NCBI GenBank assembly: GCA_041874725.1
Contig: CP097466.1
Location: forward strand, 248,001-312,000
Direction: 5' to 3'
Length of the DNA stretch: 64,000 nucleotides
Source: Duganella sp. BuS-21
Lineage (GTDB): Bacteria > Pseudomonadota > Gammaproteobacteria > Burkholderiales > Burkholderiaceae_D
In this document: one piece after another, positions 20,701-31,139 of the stretch
Position numbering within the stretch: position 1 is the first letter of the stretch
Layout: each line of letters opens with the position of its first letter
Notes under the pieces: generated by a model
The model's database searches: none
Told to the model about the DNA's origin: nothing
The model's input: the letters and a program-made list of their open reading frames with translations, nothing else
Translations under genes and position numbers: made by a program

Positions 20701-22523
20701 CAGATGCCCAGTTCATAGGACTTGAACTTGCCGCCGGTGTGCTGGCTGATGTTGCGCAGGCGCTCCATGTCGTCGAAGCCCAGGATAGGTTGCGACACTT
20801 CGAGGCGCATCGGCGGGTTGACGTTGTTGGTGTCCAGCAGGTTAGGCTTAGGACCGATGAACGACACCAGCGACATCACCATCGCTTCGCGGATCGGGTC
20901 AATCGGCGGGTTGGTCACCTGGGCGAACAGCTGCTTGAAGTAGGAATACAGCGGCTTCAGCTTGTTGGACATGACGGCCAGCGGCGAGTCGTTGCCCATC
21001 GAGCCGGTGGCTTCTTCGCCGGAGGCGGCCATCGGCGCCATCAGGAACTTCAGGTCTTCCTGGGTATAGCCGAAGGCTTGCTGGCGGTCCAGCAGCGACG
21101 GCACGGCTTTTTCGCCCTGGGCCGGGGTTTTGTCCTTGGCGCGGTTGTGCGCCAGCTGGCTTTCGCTCAGCTTGATTTCGTTGAGCTTGATGCGCACCGC
21201 GTTGATCCATGCCTTGTACGGCTTGGCGTTGGCGTAGGTGTCTTTCAGCTCTTTGTCGTCGATGATGCGGCCGGCTTCCAGATCGATCAGGAACATCTTG
21301 CCCGGTTGCAGACGCCATTTCTGGATGATTTTCGACTCGGGAATCGGCAATACGCCCGATTCCGATGCCATCACCACCAGATCGTCGTCGGTCACGATGT
21401 AACGCGCAGGACGCAGACCGTTACGGTCCAGCGTGCCGCCGATGTAACGGCCGTCGGTGAAGGCCATGGCGGCCGGGCCGTCCCATGGTTCCATCATGGC
21501 AGCGTGATATTCGTAGAAGGCGCGGCGATTGTCGTCCATCGTGCCGTGATTTTCCCAGGCTTCCGGCACCATCATCATCATCGCCTGGGCGATCGGATAG
21601 CCTGCCATCAACAGCAGTTCCAGCGCGTTGTCGAAGCAGGCGGTGTCCGACTGGCCTTCATAGATCAGCGGGAACAGCTTTTGCAGGTCGTCGCCCAGCA
21701 CGGCCGACTTCATCACGCCTTCGCGGGCGCGCATCCAGTTGAAGTTGCCTTTGACGGTATTGATCTCGCCGTTGTGCGCCAGCAGGCGGTACGGGTGGGC
21801 CAGCGGCCATTCCGGGAAGGTGTTGGTCGAGAACCGCTGGTGCACCAGCGCCAGCGCCGAGATGCAGCGCGCGTCTTGCAGGTCTTTATAGTACACGCCC
21901 ACCTGGTCGGCCAGCAGCAGGCCTTTGTAGACGATGGTACGGGCCGACAGCGAGGCCACGAAGAATTCCTTGCCGTGGATAAGTTTCAGCGCCTGGATGG
22001 CGTGGCCCGACGATTTGCGGATCACGTACAGCTTACGTTCCAGCGCGTCGGTCACCATGATGTCGGCGCCACGGCCGATGAAGATCTGGCGGATCACCGG
22101 CTCTTTGGCGCGCACGGTCGGCGACATCGGCATGTCGAGGTCGACCGGCACATTGCGCCAGCCCAGCACGATCTGGCCTTCGGCGCGCACGGCGCGCTCG
22201 ATTTCCTGTTCGCAGGCGATGCGCGAAGCGTTTTCCTTCGGCAGGAACACCATGCCGACGCCGTATTCGCCTGGCGGCGGCAGTTCCACGCCTTGCTTGG
22301 CCATTTCGTCGCGGTAGTACTGGTCCGGAATCTGGATCAGGATACCGGCGCCGTCGCCCATCAGCGGATCGGCGCCGACGGCGCCCCGGTGATCGAGGTT
22401 CTTCAAGATCAGCAGACCCTGTTCCACAATCGAGTGACTCTTGTTGCCCTTGATGTGGGCGACGAAACCGACGCCACAGGCATCGTGTTCATTGGAAGGA
22501 TCGTAAAGACCTTGGGCTTGCAT
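17796..22523 (-). CDS. gltB: Glutamate synthase (NADPH) large subunit GltB
   Basis: Alpha subunit of GOGAT: glutamine plus 2-oxoglutarate to two glutamates. At 1575 aa it has the normal length. The N-terminal Ntn amidotransferase nucleophile is the Cys in [13 protein letters not shown] (residue 17) after a short propeptide, [15 protein letters not shown] is nearby, the FMN/synthase domain includes [16 protein letters not shown] and [10 protein letters not shown], and [13 protein letters not shown] binds the 3Fe-4S cluster. The C-terminal third carries the GXGXG beta-helix. Confidence 0.98.
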   Translation of the reverse strand: MQAQGLYDPSNEHDACGVGFVAHIKGNKSHSIVEQGLLILKNLDHRGAVGADPLMGDGAGILIQIPDQYYRDEMAKQGVELPPPGEYGVGMVFLPKENASRIACEQEIERAVRAEGQIVLGWRNVPVDLDMPMSPTVRAKEPVIRQIFIGRGADIMVTDALERKLYVIRKSSGHAIQALKLIHGKEFFVASLSARTIVYKGLLLADQVGVYYKDLQDARCISALALVHQRFSTNTFPEWPLAHPYRLLAHNGEINTVKGNFNWMRAREGVMKSAVLGDDLQKLFPLIYEGQSDTACFDNALELLLMAGYPIAQAMMMMVPEAWENHGTMDDNRRAFYEYHAAMMEPWDGPAAMAFTDGRYIGGTLDRNGLRPARYIVTDDDLVVMASESGVLPIPESKIIQKWRLQPGKMFLIDLEAGRIIDDKELKDTYANAKPYKAWINAVRIKLNEIKLSESQLAHNRAKDKTPAQGEKAVPSLLDRQQAFGYTQEDLKFLMAPMAASGEEATGSMGNDSPLAVMSNKLKPLYSYFKQLFAQVTNPPIDPIREAMVMSLVSFIGPKPNLLDTNNVNPPMRLEVSQPILGFDDMERLRNISQHTGGKFKSYELGICYPLAWGKEGVEACLASLCAEAVDAVKSGHNILIVSDRSVGPERVAIPALLATSTIHQHLVSKGLRASTGLVVETGSARETHHFALLAGYGAEAIHPYLAMETLAEMAAGMPGDMSAEKAIYNFTKAIGKGLMKVMSKMGISTYMSYCGAQIFEAIGLNKSLVDKYFKGTSSNVEGIGVFEVAEEALRLHNLAFGSDPVLENHLDAGGEYAFRVRGEDHLWTPDAIAKLQHSTRSNNFSSYKEYAQIINDQSKRHLTLRGLFEFKIDPTKAIPLDEVEPAKEIVKRFATGAMSMGSISTEAHATLAVAMNRIGGKSNTGEGGEDPSRYTMELKGIKIKQGETMASVMGKEQMVVDIPLQEGDSLRSRIKQVASGRFGVTAAYLNSADQIQIKMAQGAKPGEGGQLPGHKVSEYIATLRFSVPGVGLISPPPHHDIYSIEDLAQLIHDLKNANPRASISVKLVSEVGIGTVAAGVTKAKADHVVVAGHDGGTGASPLSSVKHAGTPWELGLAETQQTLVLNGLRSRIRVQADGQMRTGRDVVIAAMLGADEIGFATAPLVVEGCIMMRKCHLNTCPVGVATQDPVLRAKFSGKPEYVVNYFFFVAEEARQLMAQLGIRTYDELIGRVDLLDKSKAITHWKAKGLDFSNIFYQPEVPNGDFIYHTMEQDHGLDKALDHKLIAQAKAALEKGERVSFISPVKNLNRTVGTMLSGEVAKRYGHAGLPDDTIHIQLQGTAGQSACAFLAHGITIDLVGEGNDYVGKGLSGGRIIVRPNTEFRGWAVNNIIIGNTVLYGAIAGEAFFNGVAGERFAVRNSGATAIVEGTGDHGCEYMTGGTVVVLGNTGRNFAAGMSGGIAYVYDPDGDFETRCNTAMVSLEPVLAAKEQSVDSATYHVQHKEHGREADEVILKRLIERHFKHTGSTRARLLLDNWADSRGKFVKVFPSEYKRALAEMAEDVANEAASVQPIAA

Positions 22524-22640
22524 GGCTAAACTCCGGACTAATTGGCTCGAAAGTCAAGGTTAGTGCAATGCAGCGTAAACTTCAACAATAACAATTAGGG
22601 TCGGAGTCGGATTAAATTTTCCTCAGATGCTTACTTATTT

Positions 22641-22656
22641 AATTGGGGACAGAGTG
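22641..22656 (+). repeat. Left inverted flank motif of the RAYT element
   Basis: AATTGGGGACAGAGTG lies just downstream of the transposase stop. The reverse complement of a near-identical motif (AATGGGGACGGAGTG) occurs twice on the other side (23414-23428 and 23456-23470). Together they bracket the transposase as imperfect inverted repeats. Confidence 0.6.
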
Positions 22657-22661
22657 GACGG

Positions 22662-23363
22662 CTATACGACGACAGGCTTTATTTTGAAGGGGCGGCCGCG
22701 TTTCGCCGGCAATACCTGGCGTTTGATGCGGCTTTGCAGCGTGGTCTGGAACTGTTGCGAGCCCAACGGCCAGCCTTTGAGCAGGGCATTGCTGATTAAA
22801 GTGATTTCCTGCGGCGTCAGGGACGGCTCGGACAGCGCGCTATAGGCCGCTTCGCGCTGGAACGGCGTGTTGCCGAGCTCCCAGACCTTGGCGTGGTCGG
22901 TGACCAGCCCGTCCGGGCGGATGCCGGCGTGGTGGCAATAACTGGACCAAGGATAATCCTCGGCGCGCGCCACCATGCCGTTGCGCACCGGGTTGAATTC
23001 GATATATCGGCTGCACAACATGAAGTAGGCGTCGGCATCGATCAGCGAGGTTTTGTAGCGTCCGTTCCACAAAGTTCCACTACGGACATACTTTTGATTG
23101 AAGTAAGGGACGTAATAGCGGCCTATCCACTGCATCATCTGGCCCAGGCCGGTCTCATCGGACGGCGTGAGCAGCAAATGCAGGTGATTCGGCATCAAAC
23201 AATAGGTATGGACGGCGACTTTATAGGTTTTGGCGGCGCTGCGTAGCCAGCCAAGAAAGGCTTGATAGTCGTCCGCGTCCAGGAAGACATTCTGCTGATT
23301 GGCGCCGGTCTGGATGACGTGGTGAGGTTGATTGGGAACGATTAAACGGGGCAGGCGTGCCAT
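22662..23363 (-). CDS. REP-associated tyrosine transposase (RAYT, IS200-like Y1 family)
   Basis: 233-aa single-strand transposase of the TnpA-REP family. It begins MARLPRLIVPNQPHHVIQTG, carries the HUH motif within CLMPNHLHLLL (residues about 60-70) and the candidate catalytic Tyr in RYIEFNPVRNGMV. YPWSSYCHH near residue 155 is typical. It inserts between gltB and the two-component genes and is flanked by inverted GGGGAC-GAGTG motifs and a 30-bp palindrome. RAYTs usually exist as single copies and handle REP/REPIN sequences in trans. The reading frame looks intact. Confidence 0.9.
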   Translation of the reverse strand: MARLPRLIVPNQPHHVIQTGANQQNVFLDADDYQAFLGWLRSAAKTYKVAVHTYCLMPNHLHLLLTPSDETGLGQMMQWIGRYYVPYFNQKYVRSGTLWNGRYKTSLIDADAYFMLCSRYIEFNPVRNGMVARAEDYPWSSYCHHAGIRPDGLVTDHAKVWELGNTPFQREAAYSALSEPSLTPQEITLISNALLKGWPLGSQQFQTTLQSRIKRQVLPAKRGRPFKIKPVVV

Positions 23364-23413
23364 AAACTGGGGTGTAAGGGGTGGCTGGAACCCGGATTCT
23401 ACCCCGCCAAACG

Positions 23414-23470
23414 CACTCCGTCCCCATTAAATTCCGCGAAGGCTCAGAATGGCGTGACTCCGTCCCCATT
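23414..23470 (-). repeat. Right flank motifs of the RAYT element (two copies)
   Basis: CACTCCGTCCCCATT (23414-23428) and GACTCCGTCCCCATT (23456-23470) are direct copies 42 bp apart and inverted relative to the left motif at 22641. They precede the palindrome at 23495. The duplication suggests repeated events at this end. Confidence 0.6.
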
Positions 23471-23494
23471 TTACCCCGCACGGCGCGAACCGCC

Positions 23495-23524
23495 GGGGTC
23501 GGACCCCGTACGGGGTCCGACCCC
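23495..23524. repeat. Perfect 30-bp palindrome (family B, GGGGTCGGACCCC type)
   Basis: GGGGTCGGACCCCG followed by its exact inverse, centred on GTAC; each half is also a small hairpin, GGGGTC-G-GACCCC. It lies between the RAYT gene and the response regulator stop (23547), so it may also terminate that transcript. It fits a REP unit for the neighbouring RAYT. Confidence 0.75.
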
Positions 23525-23546
23525 TCTGTCGCCTGGGGGTAAAAAA

Positions 23547-24227
23547 TCAGGAAAGGTTGAAGCTGGCAGACAGGCTGTAGCCCTCGCCATAGGCGCTGCG
23601 CAGCGGCAGATCCTGGCCCAGGCCGGTGCGCGCTTTCTTGCGCAGGCGGTACACCAGCATGTCCACCCGGCGTCCGGCATCCGGATCGTCGCCGCCGATA
23701 CCAGCCACAATGACCTGACGCGGCACCGGCCGGGTATTAATGGTCAGCAAATGCAGGAAGTTGCATTCTTTCTCGGTCAGGGTGATCGCCATGCCCTGCA
23801 GCTCCAGCTGGCGCGCGCTGACCTTCAAGGTCCACTTGCTCGGCGCCGGGATGGTTTCCTGCGGCCCCACGCGCCGGTCGAGCGCCTCGATGTGCGCCGC
23901 CAACTCCGGAAACTTGATAGGCTTGGTCAAATAGTGGTCGGCGCCCAGGCGCAAACCAAGAATGCGGTTGTCGAAGGCGACGCGGCCCGTCAGGACCAGC
24001 AAGCCGATCTGCGGATACAGCTGGCGCATGCGCGGAATGACATTGAAGCCGTCCTCATCCGGCAGTCCGAGGTCGAGCACGACCACGCCCACATTGCCTT
24101 GACTGAGGGCAGACCACATATCGCTGGCGTTATTGGTGATGTGCACTTCGTGTTCAAGTTCAGTCAGAAATTCCGCCATTTCTTCGGCGTACTCCAGATT
24201 GTCTTCCACGATGAGTATTTGCGTCAT
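23547..24227 (-). CDS. OmpR-type DNA-binding response regulator
   Basis: Two-component regulator (226 aa from MTQILIVEDNLEYAEEMAEF; an ATG ten codons upstream is less likely). The receiver has the acidic pair in VEDN, the phospho-acceptor Asp in VVLDLGLPDEDG and the Lys in YLTKPIKF. The C-terminal winged helix includes LTEKECNFLHLL and DMLVYRLRKKA. It is encoded about 50 bp downstream of the histidine kinase, its likely partner. Target genes are unknown. Confidence 0.9.
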   Translation of the reverse strand: MTQILIVEDNLEYAEEMAEFLTELEHEVHITNNASDMWSALSQGNVGVVVLDLGLPDEDGFNVIPRMRQLYPQIGLLVLTGRVAFDNRILGLRLGADHYLTKPIKFPELAAHIEALDRRVGPQETIPAPSKWTLKVSARQLELQGMAITLTEKECNFLHLLTINTRPVPRQVIVAGIGGDDPDAGRRVDMLVYRLRKKARTGLGQDLPLRSAYGEGYSLSASFNLS

Positions 24228-24277
24228 TGATGCGCCATTCGATCGGTTAGTACGCAAGCGTGCTCAGGCCCGTCCTG

Positions 24278-25417
24278 CTATGAGCTTGCGTCCAAAGAAT
24301 TATCACTGTTGGTTTCCCCTTTCGCAAGGTTTTTCCCGGCATTCGCCGCTACTGGCAGCCAAATCCGAAATTCCGTGCCGCTTTCAGAAACATTCCGGGC
24401 ACTGACAGTGCCGCCGTGCACGTCCGCAATCGCGCGCGCCATGTACAAGCCCAGCCCGGAACCCGCCACGCCAGCGGCGTTGCTGCCTCTGTAGGCTTTG
24501 TCGAACACCCTCGGCAACTCCGTTTCCGGTATGCCCGCGCCGTGATCGCGCACCAGGAATTCGACGCCACCTTTTGTTGCTATCCTGCCCAGCAATTCTA
24601 TCCGAATATCATCATCTGTGTACTTTATGGCATTGTCGACCAATATTTCCAGACAGACGCGCATACCCGCCGGGTCGCAACGCACCCATTGCGGCAAGTC
24701 CTGGATCTGCACGCTGATCTGCGGGCGCCGCTGACGGGCCGTCTCGGCGATGGTCTGCAACAGCGTGGCGGGGTCGATCTCGTTTGGCTGGCGCTCGCGG
24801 CCGATGCTGGCCATGCGATCGGGCGACAAGTATTCGTCCAGCATGGCCAGCATGCGGTCGACGGCGCTCTGAATCTTGCGGTAACGCTTGCGGGTGCCTT
24901 CGTCGTGATGCGCGCCCGTCATTTCCAGACGCTGCACGGCGCCGTCGATGGTCGACAGCGGCGTGCGGAACTCATGCGACAGCATGGAGGCGAATTTTTT
25001 CTGCTGCTGCGCCAGCTCGCGCCGGGCGCTGAGGTCGCGCACCAGGCCCACCACCGAGACCGGCACGCCGGCGGCGTCGAGGATCAGCGTCGATTCGATT
25101 TCCACCGGCACCGCATGGCCGCTGCTATCGACCAGCTCGGCTTCGCGCAGCAGGCGAAGGCGGCTCGGGTCGCCCTTGGCGTGACGCGCCAGCCGCGCCG
25201 GCACATCCTTGAGCAGGCCGGCCGCCAGCACCTGCGCGGTGTCCAGCGTGTGGCCGAAATGGCGTTCTGCGGCCGGGCTCAGCCACGTCAGCTTGAGGCT
25301 GGCGCAATCGGCCATCCAGCTGACTTCGCTGCTGTGATCGAGCAGCAGCCGGTAGCGGGCCTCGTTGGCCTGCGATGCGCGCAAGGCCGCCTGCAGCTCC
25401 GCTATGGTCTGCTTCAT
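24278..25417 (-). CDS. Soluble PAS-domain sensor histidine kinase
   Basis: 379-aa kinase with no membrane segment. A short N-terminal coiled segment leads a PAS domain (about residues 20-130), then the HisKA H-box MLSHEFRTPLS, N-box LEILVDNAIKY, G1 DHGAGIPE and G2 GSGLGLYMARA of the HATPase domain. The signal should be cytoplasmic. It starts 9 bp after the end of the SNF2 gene, so the three genes may form one operon with the response regulator last. Confidence 0.9.
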   Translation of the reverse strand: MKQTIAELQAALRASQANEARYRLLLDHSSEVSWMADCASLKLTWLSPAAERHFGHTLDTAQVLAAGLLKDVPARLARHAKGDPSRLRLLREAELVDSSGHAVPVEIESTLILDAAGVPVSVVGLVRDLSARRELAQQQKKFASMLSHEFRTPLSTIDGAVQRLEMTGAHHDEGTRKRYRKIQSAVDRMLAMLDEYLSPDRMASIGRERQPNEIDPATLLQTIAETARQRRPQISVQIQDLPQWVRCDPAGMRVCLEILVDNAIKYTDDDIRIELLGRIATKGGVEFLVRDHGAGIPETELPRVFDKAYRGSNAAGVAGSGLGLYMARAIADVHGGTVSARNVSESGTEFRIWLPVAANAGKNLAKGETNSDNSLDASS

Positions 25418-25426
25418 GACAAACTC

Positions 25427-28400
25427 CTATTCGACCAGGGGGGCGAAGATCTGTTGCAGGTCTTCCTGCGTAAGCGCCATCTTCTGCGATTCGCCTTCGG
25501 CCAGGATCGATTGCGCCAGGTCGGATTTCTTTTGTTGCAGGACCTGGATCTTCTCTTCCAGCGTGCCCTTGGCGATCAGCTTGTAGACGAATACCGGCTT
25601 GTCCTGGCCGATGCGCCAGGCGCGGTCGGTGGCCTGGTTTTCCGCCGCCGGGTTCCACCACGGATCGTAGTGGATCACCGTATCGGCCGCCGTCAGGTTG
25701 AGACCGACGCCGCCGGCCTTCAGCGAAATCAGGAAGATCGGCACGGCGCCCTGCTGGAACGCCGCCACTTGCGCGCTACGGTCCTTGGTATCGCCGGTGA
25801 GCAGGGCGTACGGGATATCGCGCGCTTCCAGTTCTTCCTGGATCAGCTCGAGCATGCTGGTGAACTGCGAGAACACCAGGATCTTGCGTTTTTCTTCCAG
25901 CAGATCCTCGACCATCTGCATCAGGTCGGTCAGCTTGGCGGAACCGGCGGCCTGCTGTTTCTTGGTGGTGGACTTGACCAGACGCGGGTCGCAGCAGACC
26001 TGGCGCAGCTTGAGCAGCGCTTCCAGGATGACGATCTGGCTGCGCGCCACGCCCTTGCGGTCGATTTCCTCGCGCACTTTCTGGTCCATGGCCAGGCGCA
26101 CGGTTTCGTACAGGTCGCGCTGGGCGCCGGTCAGTTCCACCTTGCGCACCATTTCGGTCTTCGGCGGCAGCTCTTTCGCCACGTTGTCCTTGGTACGGCG
26201 CAGCAGGAAAGGCTTGATGCGGCGGTTCAGCAGCGCCCGGCGCAGCGGGTCGTCGGCGCGTTCGATCGGGTGGCGGAACACGCTGTTGAAGCCCTTCTCG
26301 TCGCCGAGCAGGCCCGGCAGCAAGAAGTGGAATTGCGACCACAGCTCGCCCAGGTGATTTTCCAGCGGCGTGCCGGACAGGCACAGGCGATGGCGGGCGC
26401 GCAGCAGGCCGGCGCTCTGGGCCGCCTTGGAGCGGGTGTTCTTGATGTAGTGCGATTCGTCCAGGATCACCAGGTGGAAATCGTGCTCGCGCAATTTTTC
26501 CTCGTCGCGCGGCAGCAGGGCGTAGGTGGTGAGCACCAGGTCGGCTTCGTCGATCTGGTCGAACTGGCCCATGCGGTCCTTGCCTTGCAGCAGCAGCACC
26601 TTCAGGCCGGGAGCGAAACGCGCCGCTTCTTCCTGCCAGTTGCCCATCAAGCTGGTTGGCGCGATGACCAGGGCCGGCGCGGTCAGGCGGCCGGCTTCCT
26701 TTTCCACCAGGATGTGGGCTAGCGTTTGCACGGTCTTGCCCAGGCCCATGTCATCGGCCAGGATGCCGGCAAGGCCGTATTCGCGCAGGAACTGCATCCA
26801 CGAGAGACCATCGGTTTGATAGTCACGCAGGGTGGCCTGCAGGCCGGCCGGGGTGGCGACACGCTTGACGGCGCCGAACTGGTTCAGGCGCGCGCCCATG
26901 TCACGCAGCTCGTCGCCGCCGATCCACGTCATGTCCACGTTGCGCGACAGCTCGTCCAGGCGCGCCGCGTCGAGCGTGGCCATGTGCAGCGAATTCTTGA
27001 TCTTGTCGCTGAAATACAACTCGCCCAGGGTACTCAGGATGGGGCGCACGCGGGCCCATGGCAGGGCGACGCGGGTGCCGTCGGCCAGCGTGGCCAGCAT
27101 CTGGTCTTGCGCGCCGTGGCTGGCGATGGCTTTCGGATTGAAATCGAGGGGGGCGTTGCGGATCAGCTGAACCAGCAGCGGCAGCAGCGGCACCCGTTCC
27201 TGGTTGACCATGATGCCCAGCTCCAGATCGAACCAGGCGCGGCCGCCGTCGGCCTCGTCTTCCACCACTTCCGCGTACCAGCCGCCGACGTCCAGCGTGT
27301 CGTAGCGGTATTTGGTGGTTTTTTCGATTTTCCAGCCGGCTTCTTTCAGTGCATTGATGCCGTCGCGGGCAAAGCGGATCCACTCGGCCTGGGTCGGCAG
27401 CAACAGGCCGCCCTTGACGGCGCTCAGCGGCAGCGTGCTTGGCGCGACGAAGTGGCGCTCGTTGAGCAGCGCCAGCGCATCGTCCTCGGCGCCGCTGTCG
27501 CGCTGGATGATCTCGGTCACTTCGCCCTTCTGGCGCACCACGCGCTGCGACGGATCGAAGGAGACGCGCTCGCCGTCGTAGTCGAAGGACAACACGGCGA
27601 AATCGTTCCAGCGTTGCAGCGAGCCGTCGGCCAGCATGGCGGCGTCCAGCGTCAGCACCGGACGCGGCTTGACGTCGTCACGGATCCGTTGCGGCAGCGG
27701 CTGCGGCAGCGGCATCAGTCCCTGCAGGCCATGCGCCAGCAGCAATTGCGAGACGCGCATCTTGTCGTTATTGGTCAGCAGCGGCGCCTGCGCCACCAGC
27801 GCCTGCAGGTCGGCCAGCGCGATCTCGGTGCCGCCCTGGTTCAGCTGCAGCACGCCGCACGACAGGTTGTCGATGTACCACGGCGGATCGGTCGGCAGCA
27901 TGTAGTCGACCTGGTCGGCGCCGACGTGCTTGGCACCCGGCGGCGGCGCCACCTGCCAGCCCAGGCGCAAGCCCTTGCCCTCTTCGCGCCAGGCCAGGTT
28001 GGCTTCACGCAACACGCCGCCCTTGAGCGGATAGACCAGGCCATTGCCGACGTCGGCCCAAGAGTTAGCCCAAAGCAGCTTATCTTGCTCTGCCAGCATA
28101 TTCAGCAGGGCCGCGCCGATCTTGCCGCGCGGCTCGGTGGCCGAACCGGTCTGGGAATTCTGGCCGCTGCGCATGGCCACGAAGAAGCGGATCAGGTCTT
28201 CGTCGTTGGGCGTCATGAAGCTTGGCGGCGTCGACAGCAGCGAAAACACCTCGCTCACCGGACTGGCCGCCGCCACGTCGCCGTTCGGGCGCAGCCGGGC
28301 TTTGTACAGGCACAGCGCCACGTGACGGCCGCCGCTGGTCGGTGCCATCACATAAATCAGTTTGTATTGGGTCTGCTTCGGGTCGTTTTCCAGCGGCGGC

Positions 28401-28564
28401 GGCGTCAGCTTCGCTTTCGGATGCGCTGCCGCATCCACACGCTGCAGCCAGGTGGCGACGGCGTACGACAATTGATTCGCGGGCGGCGCAAGGCGCGTTG
28501 GGGCCGGTGCTGGAGCAGCAGGGGCGGCAGGGGCGTCGTCGCGGGTAAGATCCATAGGTCGCAT
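25427..28564 (-). CDS. SNF2-family DEAD/H-box ATPase
   Basis: 1045-aa bacterial SNF2-type DNA translocase. An N-terminal Ala/Pro-rich stretch and about 550 residues of unassigned sequence precede the ATPase lobes: Walker A DDMGLGKTVQT near residue 605, DESH in VILDESHYIKN near 703, SGTPLENHLGELWSQFHFL, and lobe-2 motifs PWWNPAAENQATDRAWRIGQ near 980. No N-terminal SWIM zinc motif (CxCxnCxH) was seen. An in-frame ATG four codons in is an alternative start. Function is probably DNA or RNA-polymerase remodelling; the link to the adjacent kinase/regulator is inference. Confidence 0.9.
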   Translation of the reverse strand: MRPMDLTRDDAPAAPAAPAPAPTRLAPPANQLSYAVATWLQRVDAAAHPKAKLTPPPLENDPKQTQYKLIYVMAPTSGGRHVALCLYKARLRPNGDVAAASPVSEVFSLLSTPPSFMTPNDEDLIRFFVAMRSGQNSQTGSATEPRGKIGAALLNMLAEQDKLLWANSWADVGNGLVYPLKGGVLREANLAWREEGKGLRLGWQVAPPPGAKHVGADQVDYMLPTDPPWYIDNLSCGVLQLNQGGTEIALADLQALVAQAPLLTNNDKMRVSQLLLAHGLQGLMPLPQPLPQRIRDDVKPRPVLTLDAAMLADGSLQRWNDFAVLSFDYDGERVSFDPSQRVVRQKGEVTEIIQRDSGAEDDALALLNERHFVAPSTLPLSAVKGGLLLPTQAEWIRFARDGINALKEAGWKIEKTTKYRYDTLDVGGWYAEVVEDEADGGRAWFDLELGIMVNQERVPLLPLLVQLIRNAPLDFNPKAIASHGAQDQMLATLADGTRVALPWARVRPILSTLGELYFSDKIKNSLHMATLDAARLDELSRNVDMTWIGGDELRDMGARLNQFGAVKRVATPAGLQATLRDYQTDGLSWMQFLREYGLAGILADDMGLGKTVQTLAHILVEKEAGRLTAPALVIAPTSLMGNWQEEAARFAPGLKVLLLQGKDRMGQFDQIDEADLVLTTYALLPRDEEKLREHDFHLVILDESHYIKNTRSKAAQSAGLLRARHRLCLSGTPLENHLGELWSQFHFLLPGLLGDEKGFNSVFRHPIERADDPLRRALLNRRIKPFLLRRTKDNVAKELPPKTEMVRKVELTGAQRDLYETVRLAMDQKVREEIDRKGVARSQIVILEALLKLRQVCCDPRLVKSTTKKQQAAGSAKLTDLMQMVEDLLEEKRKILVFSQFTSMLELIQEELEARDIPYALLTGDTKDRSAQVAAFQQGAVPIFLISLKAGGVGLNLTAADTVIHYDPWWNPAAENQATDRAWRIGQDKPVFVYKLIAKGTLEEKIQVLQQKKSDLAQSILAEGESQKMALTQEDLQQIFAPLVE

Positions 28565-28760
28565 TGTTGTTCAAAGATGGTTCAAAAACGGCAACAGGCA
28601 ATATTATCCGCCATTGAAGCGTTCGTGTTCATGTAAATTGACATAAAACCTGCCTGACAAAGTGGGCTTGCTCACGTTCACAGTCCTTTTGGGCTGTCAA
28701 GACTGGCAACTTTGTACCGATGTCGTATTATTCCGGGCTTGTCTGTCTAGGAATCACACC

Positions 28761-31109
28761 ATGCTGCCTTCCATTGAACAACGTCTCGCCCTGGAACTTG
28801 TTGCCAAACCAGCCCAGGTTGCCGCCGCCATCGCCCTGTTGGACGAAGGCGCCACCGTTCCCTTCATCGCCCGCTATCGTAAAGAGGCGACCGGCGGCCT
28901 GGATGACATCCAACTGCGTCTGCTCGAAGAGCGCCTGCGCTACCTGCGCGAGCTGGAAGACCGCCGCGCCAGTATCGTGGCATCGATCACCGAGCAAAAC
29001 AAGATGACTCCAGAGTTGTTAGATGCAGTCATGCACGCAGAAGACAAGACCCGGCTGGAAGACTTATATCTTCCGTACAAGCAAAAACGCCGTACCAAGG
29101 CCCAGATCGCCATCGAAGCCGGCCTGGCGCCGCTGGCCGACGGCCTGCTGGAGAATCCGGAACTCAACCCGGAAACCGAAGCCGGCAAGTATCTAAGGGG
29201 AGCTTTCACCACCGCCGACGGCAACAATCCGGGCGTGGCCGATACCAAGGCCGCACTGGACGGCGCCCGCCAGATCCTGATGGAACGCTTTGCCGAAGAC
29301 GCCACCCTGCTGCAGTCGCTGCGTGAATATGTGCAAGAGCATGGCATTGTTGAATCGAAAGTTATTGAAGGAAAGCAAGAAGAGGGCGAAAAGTTCGCCG
29401 ATTACTTCGATTATTCCGAGCCGCTGTCCACCGTGCCCTCGCACCGCGCCCTGGCGCTGATGCGCGGCCGCCGCGAAGGCATCCTCGACGTCGCCCTGCG
29501 CCTCGACTCCGAGCCGGAGAAACCAAAGTGGGACGCGCCGCACAATCCGTGCGAAAGCCGCATCTCGGCCCGTTTCGGCATCAAGGCCGCCGGCCGCCCG
29601 GCCGACAAATGGCTGACCGACACCGCCCGCTGGACCTGGCGCGTCAAGAGTTTCATGCACCTGGACACCGAACTGATGGGAGCGCTGCGCGAAAAATCCG
29701 AGCTGGAAGCCATCAATGTATTCGCGACCAACTTGAAAGCCTTGCTGCTGGCGGCCCCGGCCGGCCAGCGCGCCACCATGGGCCTGGACCCTGGCCTGCG
29801 CACTGGCGTCAAAGTGGCTGTGGTCGACGCCACCGGCAAGGTGGTCGATACCGCCGTGATCTACCCGCACCAGCCGAAGAACGACTGGGAAGGTTCGCTG
29901 CACACCCTGGGCAAGCTGGCCGCCAAGCACAATGTGTCGCTGATTTCGATCGGCAACGGCACCGCCTCGCGCGAAACCGACAAGCTGGCGCAAGACCTGC
30001 TCAAACGCTTTCCTGATCAAAATATGAGCAAGATCGTCGTCTCCGAAGCGGGCGCGTCGGTGTACTCGGCCTCCGAGTTCGCGTCCAAGGAACTGCCGGA
30101 CATGGACGTCTCGCTGCGCGGCGCGGTGTCGATCGCCCGCCGCCTGCAAGACCCGCTGGCGGAACTGGTGAAGATCGATCCGAAATCGATCGGCGTCGGC
30201 CAATACCAGCACGACGTCTCGCAGACCCAGCTGGCGCGCACCCTGGACGCGGTGGTCGAGGATTGCGTGAATGCGGTCGGCGTCGATGTGAACACCGCCT
30301 CGGCGCCGCTGCTGGCGCGTGTATCGGGCCTGTCGTCCTCGGTGGCGCAGGCCATCGTGAGCTACCGCGACGTGAAGGGCGCTTTCGCCTCGCGCGCGGC
30401 GCTGAAATCGGTGCCGCGCCTGGGCGACAAGACCTTCGAACAGGCGGCCGGCTTCCTGCGCGTGATCGGCGGCGACAATCCGCTGGACGCGTCGGCGGTG
30501 CACCCGGAATCGTATCCACTGGTGGAGAAGATTCTCGGCGACATCAAGAAGGACATCAAAGCCGTGATCGGTGAAACGGCGCTGATCAAGACCTTGCAGC
30601 CGGCCAAGTATGCCGACGACAAGTTCGGCGTGCCGACCATCACCGACATCCTGAAAGAGCTGGAAAAGCCGGGCCGCGATCCGCGTCCGGAATTCACCAC
30701 CGCCACCTTCAAGGAAGGCGTGGAGGAAATCCGCGACCTGCGTCCGGACATGATCCTGGAAGGCGTGGTCACCAACGTGGCAGCTTTCGGCGCGTTCGTC
30801 GACATCGGCGTGCATCAGGATGGCCTGGTGCATATCTCGGCGCTGTCGAATACCTTCGTGAAAGATCCGCACTCGGTGGTGAAAGCCGGCCAGGTGGTGA
30901 AGGTGAAAGTGCTGGAAGTGGACGAGAAGCGCAAGCGCATCGCCCTGACCATGCGCCTGACCGATAGCGCGCCGCAAGCCGGATCGCAGCCGCAGCAACG
31001 CGGTGATCGCAACGACCGTCGCGCCATCGGCCAGCAGCAGAAACAGCAAACCCGCGAACCTGCGGCGGCCGGCAGCATGGCCGCCGCCTTCGCCAAGTTG
31101 CGCGGCTAA
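28761..31109 (+). CDS. tex: RNA-binding transcription accessory protein Tex
   Basis: 782-aa Tex protein. The ATG at 28761 ([20 protein letters not shown]) gives the family N-terminus; the frame open further upstream is not supported. [20 protein letters not shown] is the N-terminal hallmark, the YqgF-like domain has [18 protein letters not shown], helix-hairpin-helix motifs follow ([20 protein letters not shown]), and the S1 domain lies near the C-terminus ([20 protein letters not shown]). Tex binds nucleic acids and influences transcription; it is divergent from the SNF2 gene. Confidence 0.96.
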   Translation: MLPSIEQRLALELVAKPAQVAAAIALLDEGATVPFIARYRKEATGGLDDIQLRLLEERLRYLRELEDRRASIVASITEQNKMTPELLDAVMHAEDKTRLEDLYLPYKQKRRTKAQIAIEAGLAPLADGLLENPELNPETEAGKYLRGAFTTADGNNPGVADTKAALDGARQILMERFAEDATLLQSLREYVQEHGIVESKVIEGKQEEGEKFADYFDYSEPLSTVPSHRALALMRGRREGILDVALRLDSEPEKPKWDAPHNPCESRISARFGIKAAGRPADKWLTDTARWTWRVKSFMHLDTELMGALREKSELEAINVFATNLKALLLAAPAGQRATMGLDPGLRTGVKVAVVDATGKVVDTAVIYPHQPKNDWEGSLHTLGKLAAKHNVSLISIGNGTASRETDKLAQDLLKRFPDQNMSKIVVSEAGASVYSASEFASKELPDMDVSLRGAVSIARRLQDPLAELVKIDPKSIGVGQYQHDVSQTQLARTLDAVVEDCVNAVGVDVNTASAPLLARVSGLSSSVAQAIVSYRDVKGAFASRAALKSVPRLGDKTFEQAAGFLRVIGGDNPLDASAVHPESYPLVEKILGDIKKDIKAVIGETALIKTLQPAKYADDKFGVPTITDILKELEKPGRDPRPEFTTATFKEGVEEIRDLRPDMILEGVVTNVAAFGAFVDIGVHQDGLVHISALSNTFVKDPHSVVKAGQVVKVKVLEVDEKRKRIALTMRLTDSAPQAGSQPQQRGDRNDRRAIGQQQKQQTREPAAAGSMAAAFAKLRG

Positions 31110-31139
31110 GGCGGCAAATAAGCGGCAGCTAAGCGGTAG

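Noticed and set aside
17952..22529. Very long open frame (about 1525 codons) antisense to gltB
   Set aside because: It mirrors gltB codon for codon, has His/Arg/Gln/Val-rich low-complexity translation and no recognisable domain; it is a by-product of high GC at third positions.
24416..28636. Long plus-strand frames opposite the kinase and SNF2 genes
   Set aside because: The minus-strand genes have complete catalytic motifs; the opposite frames show no domain, start context or ribosome site.
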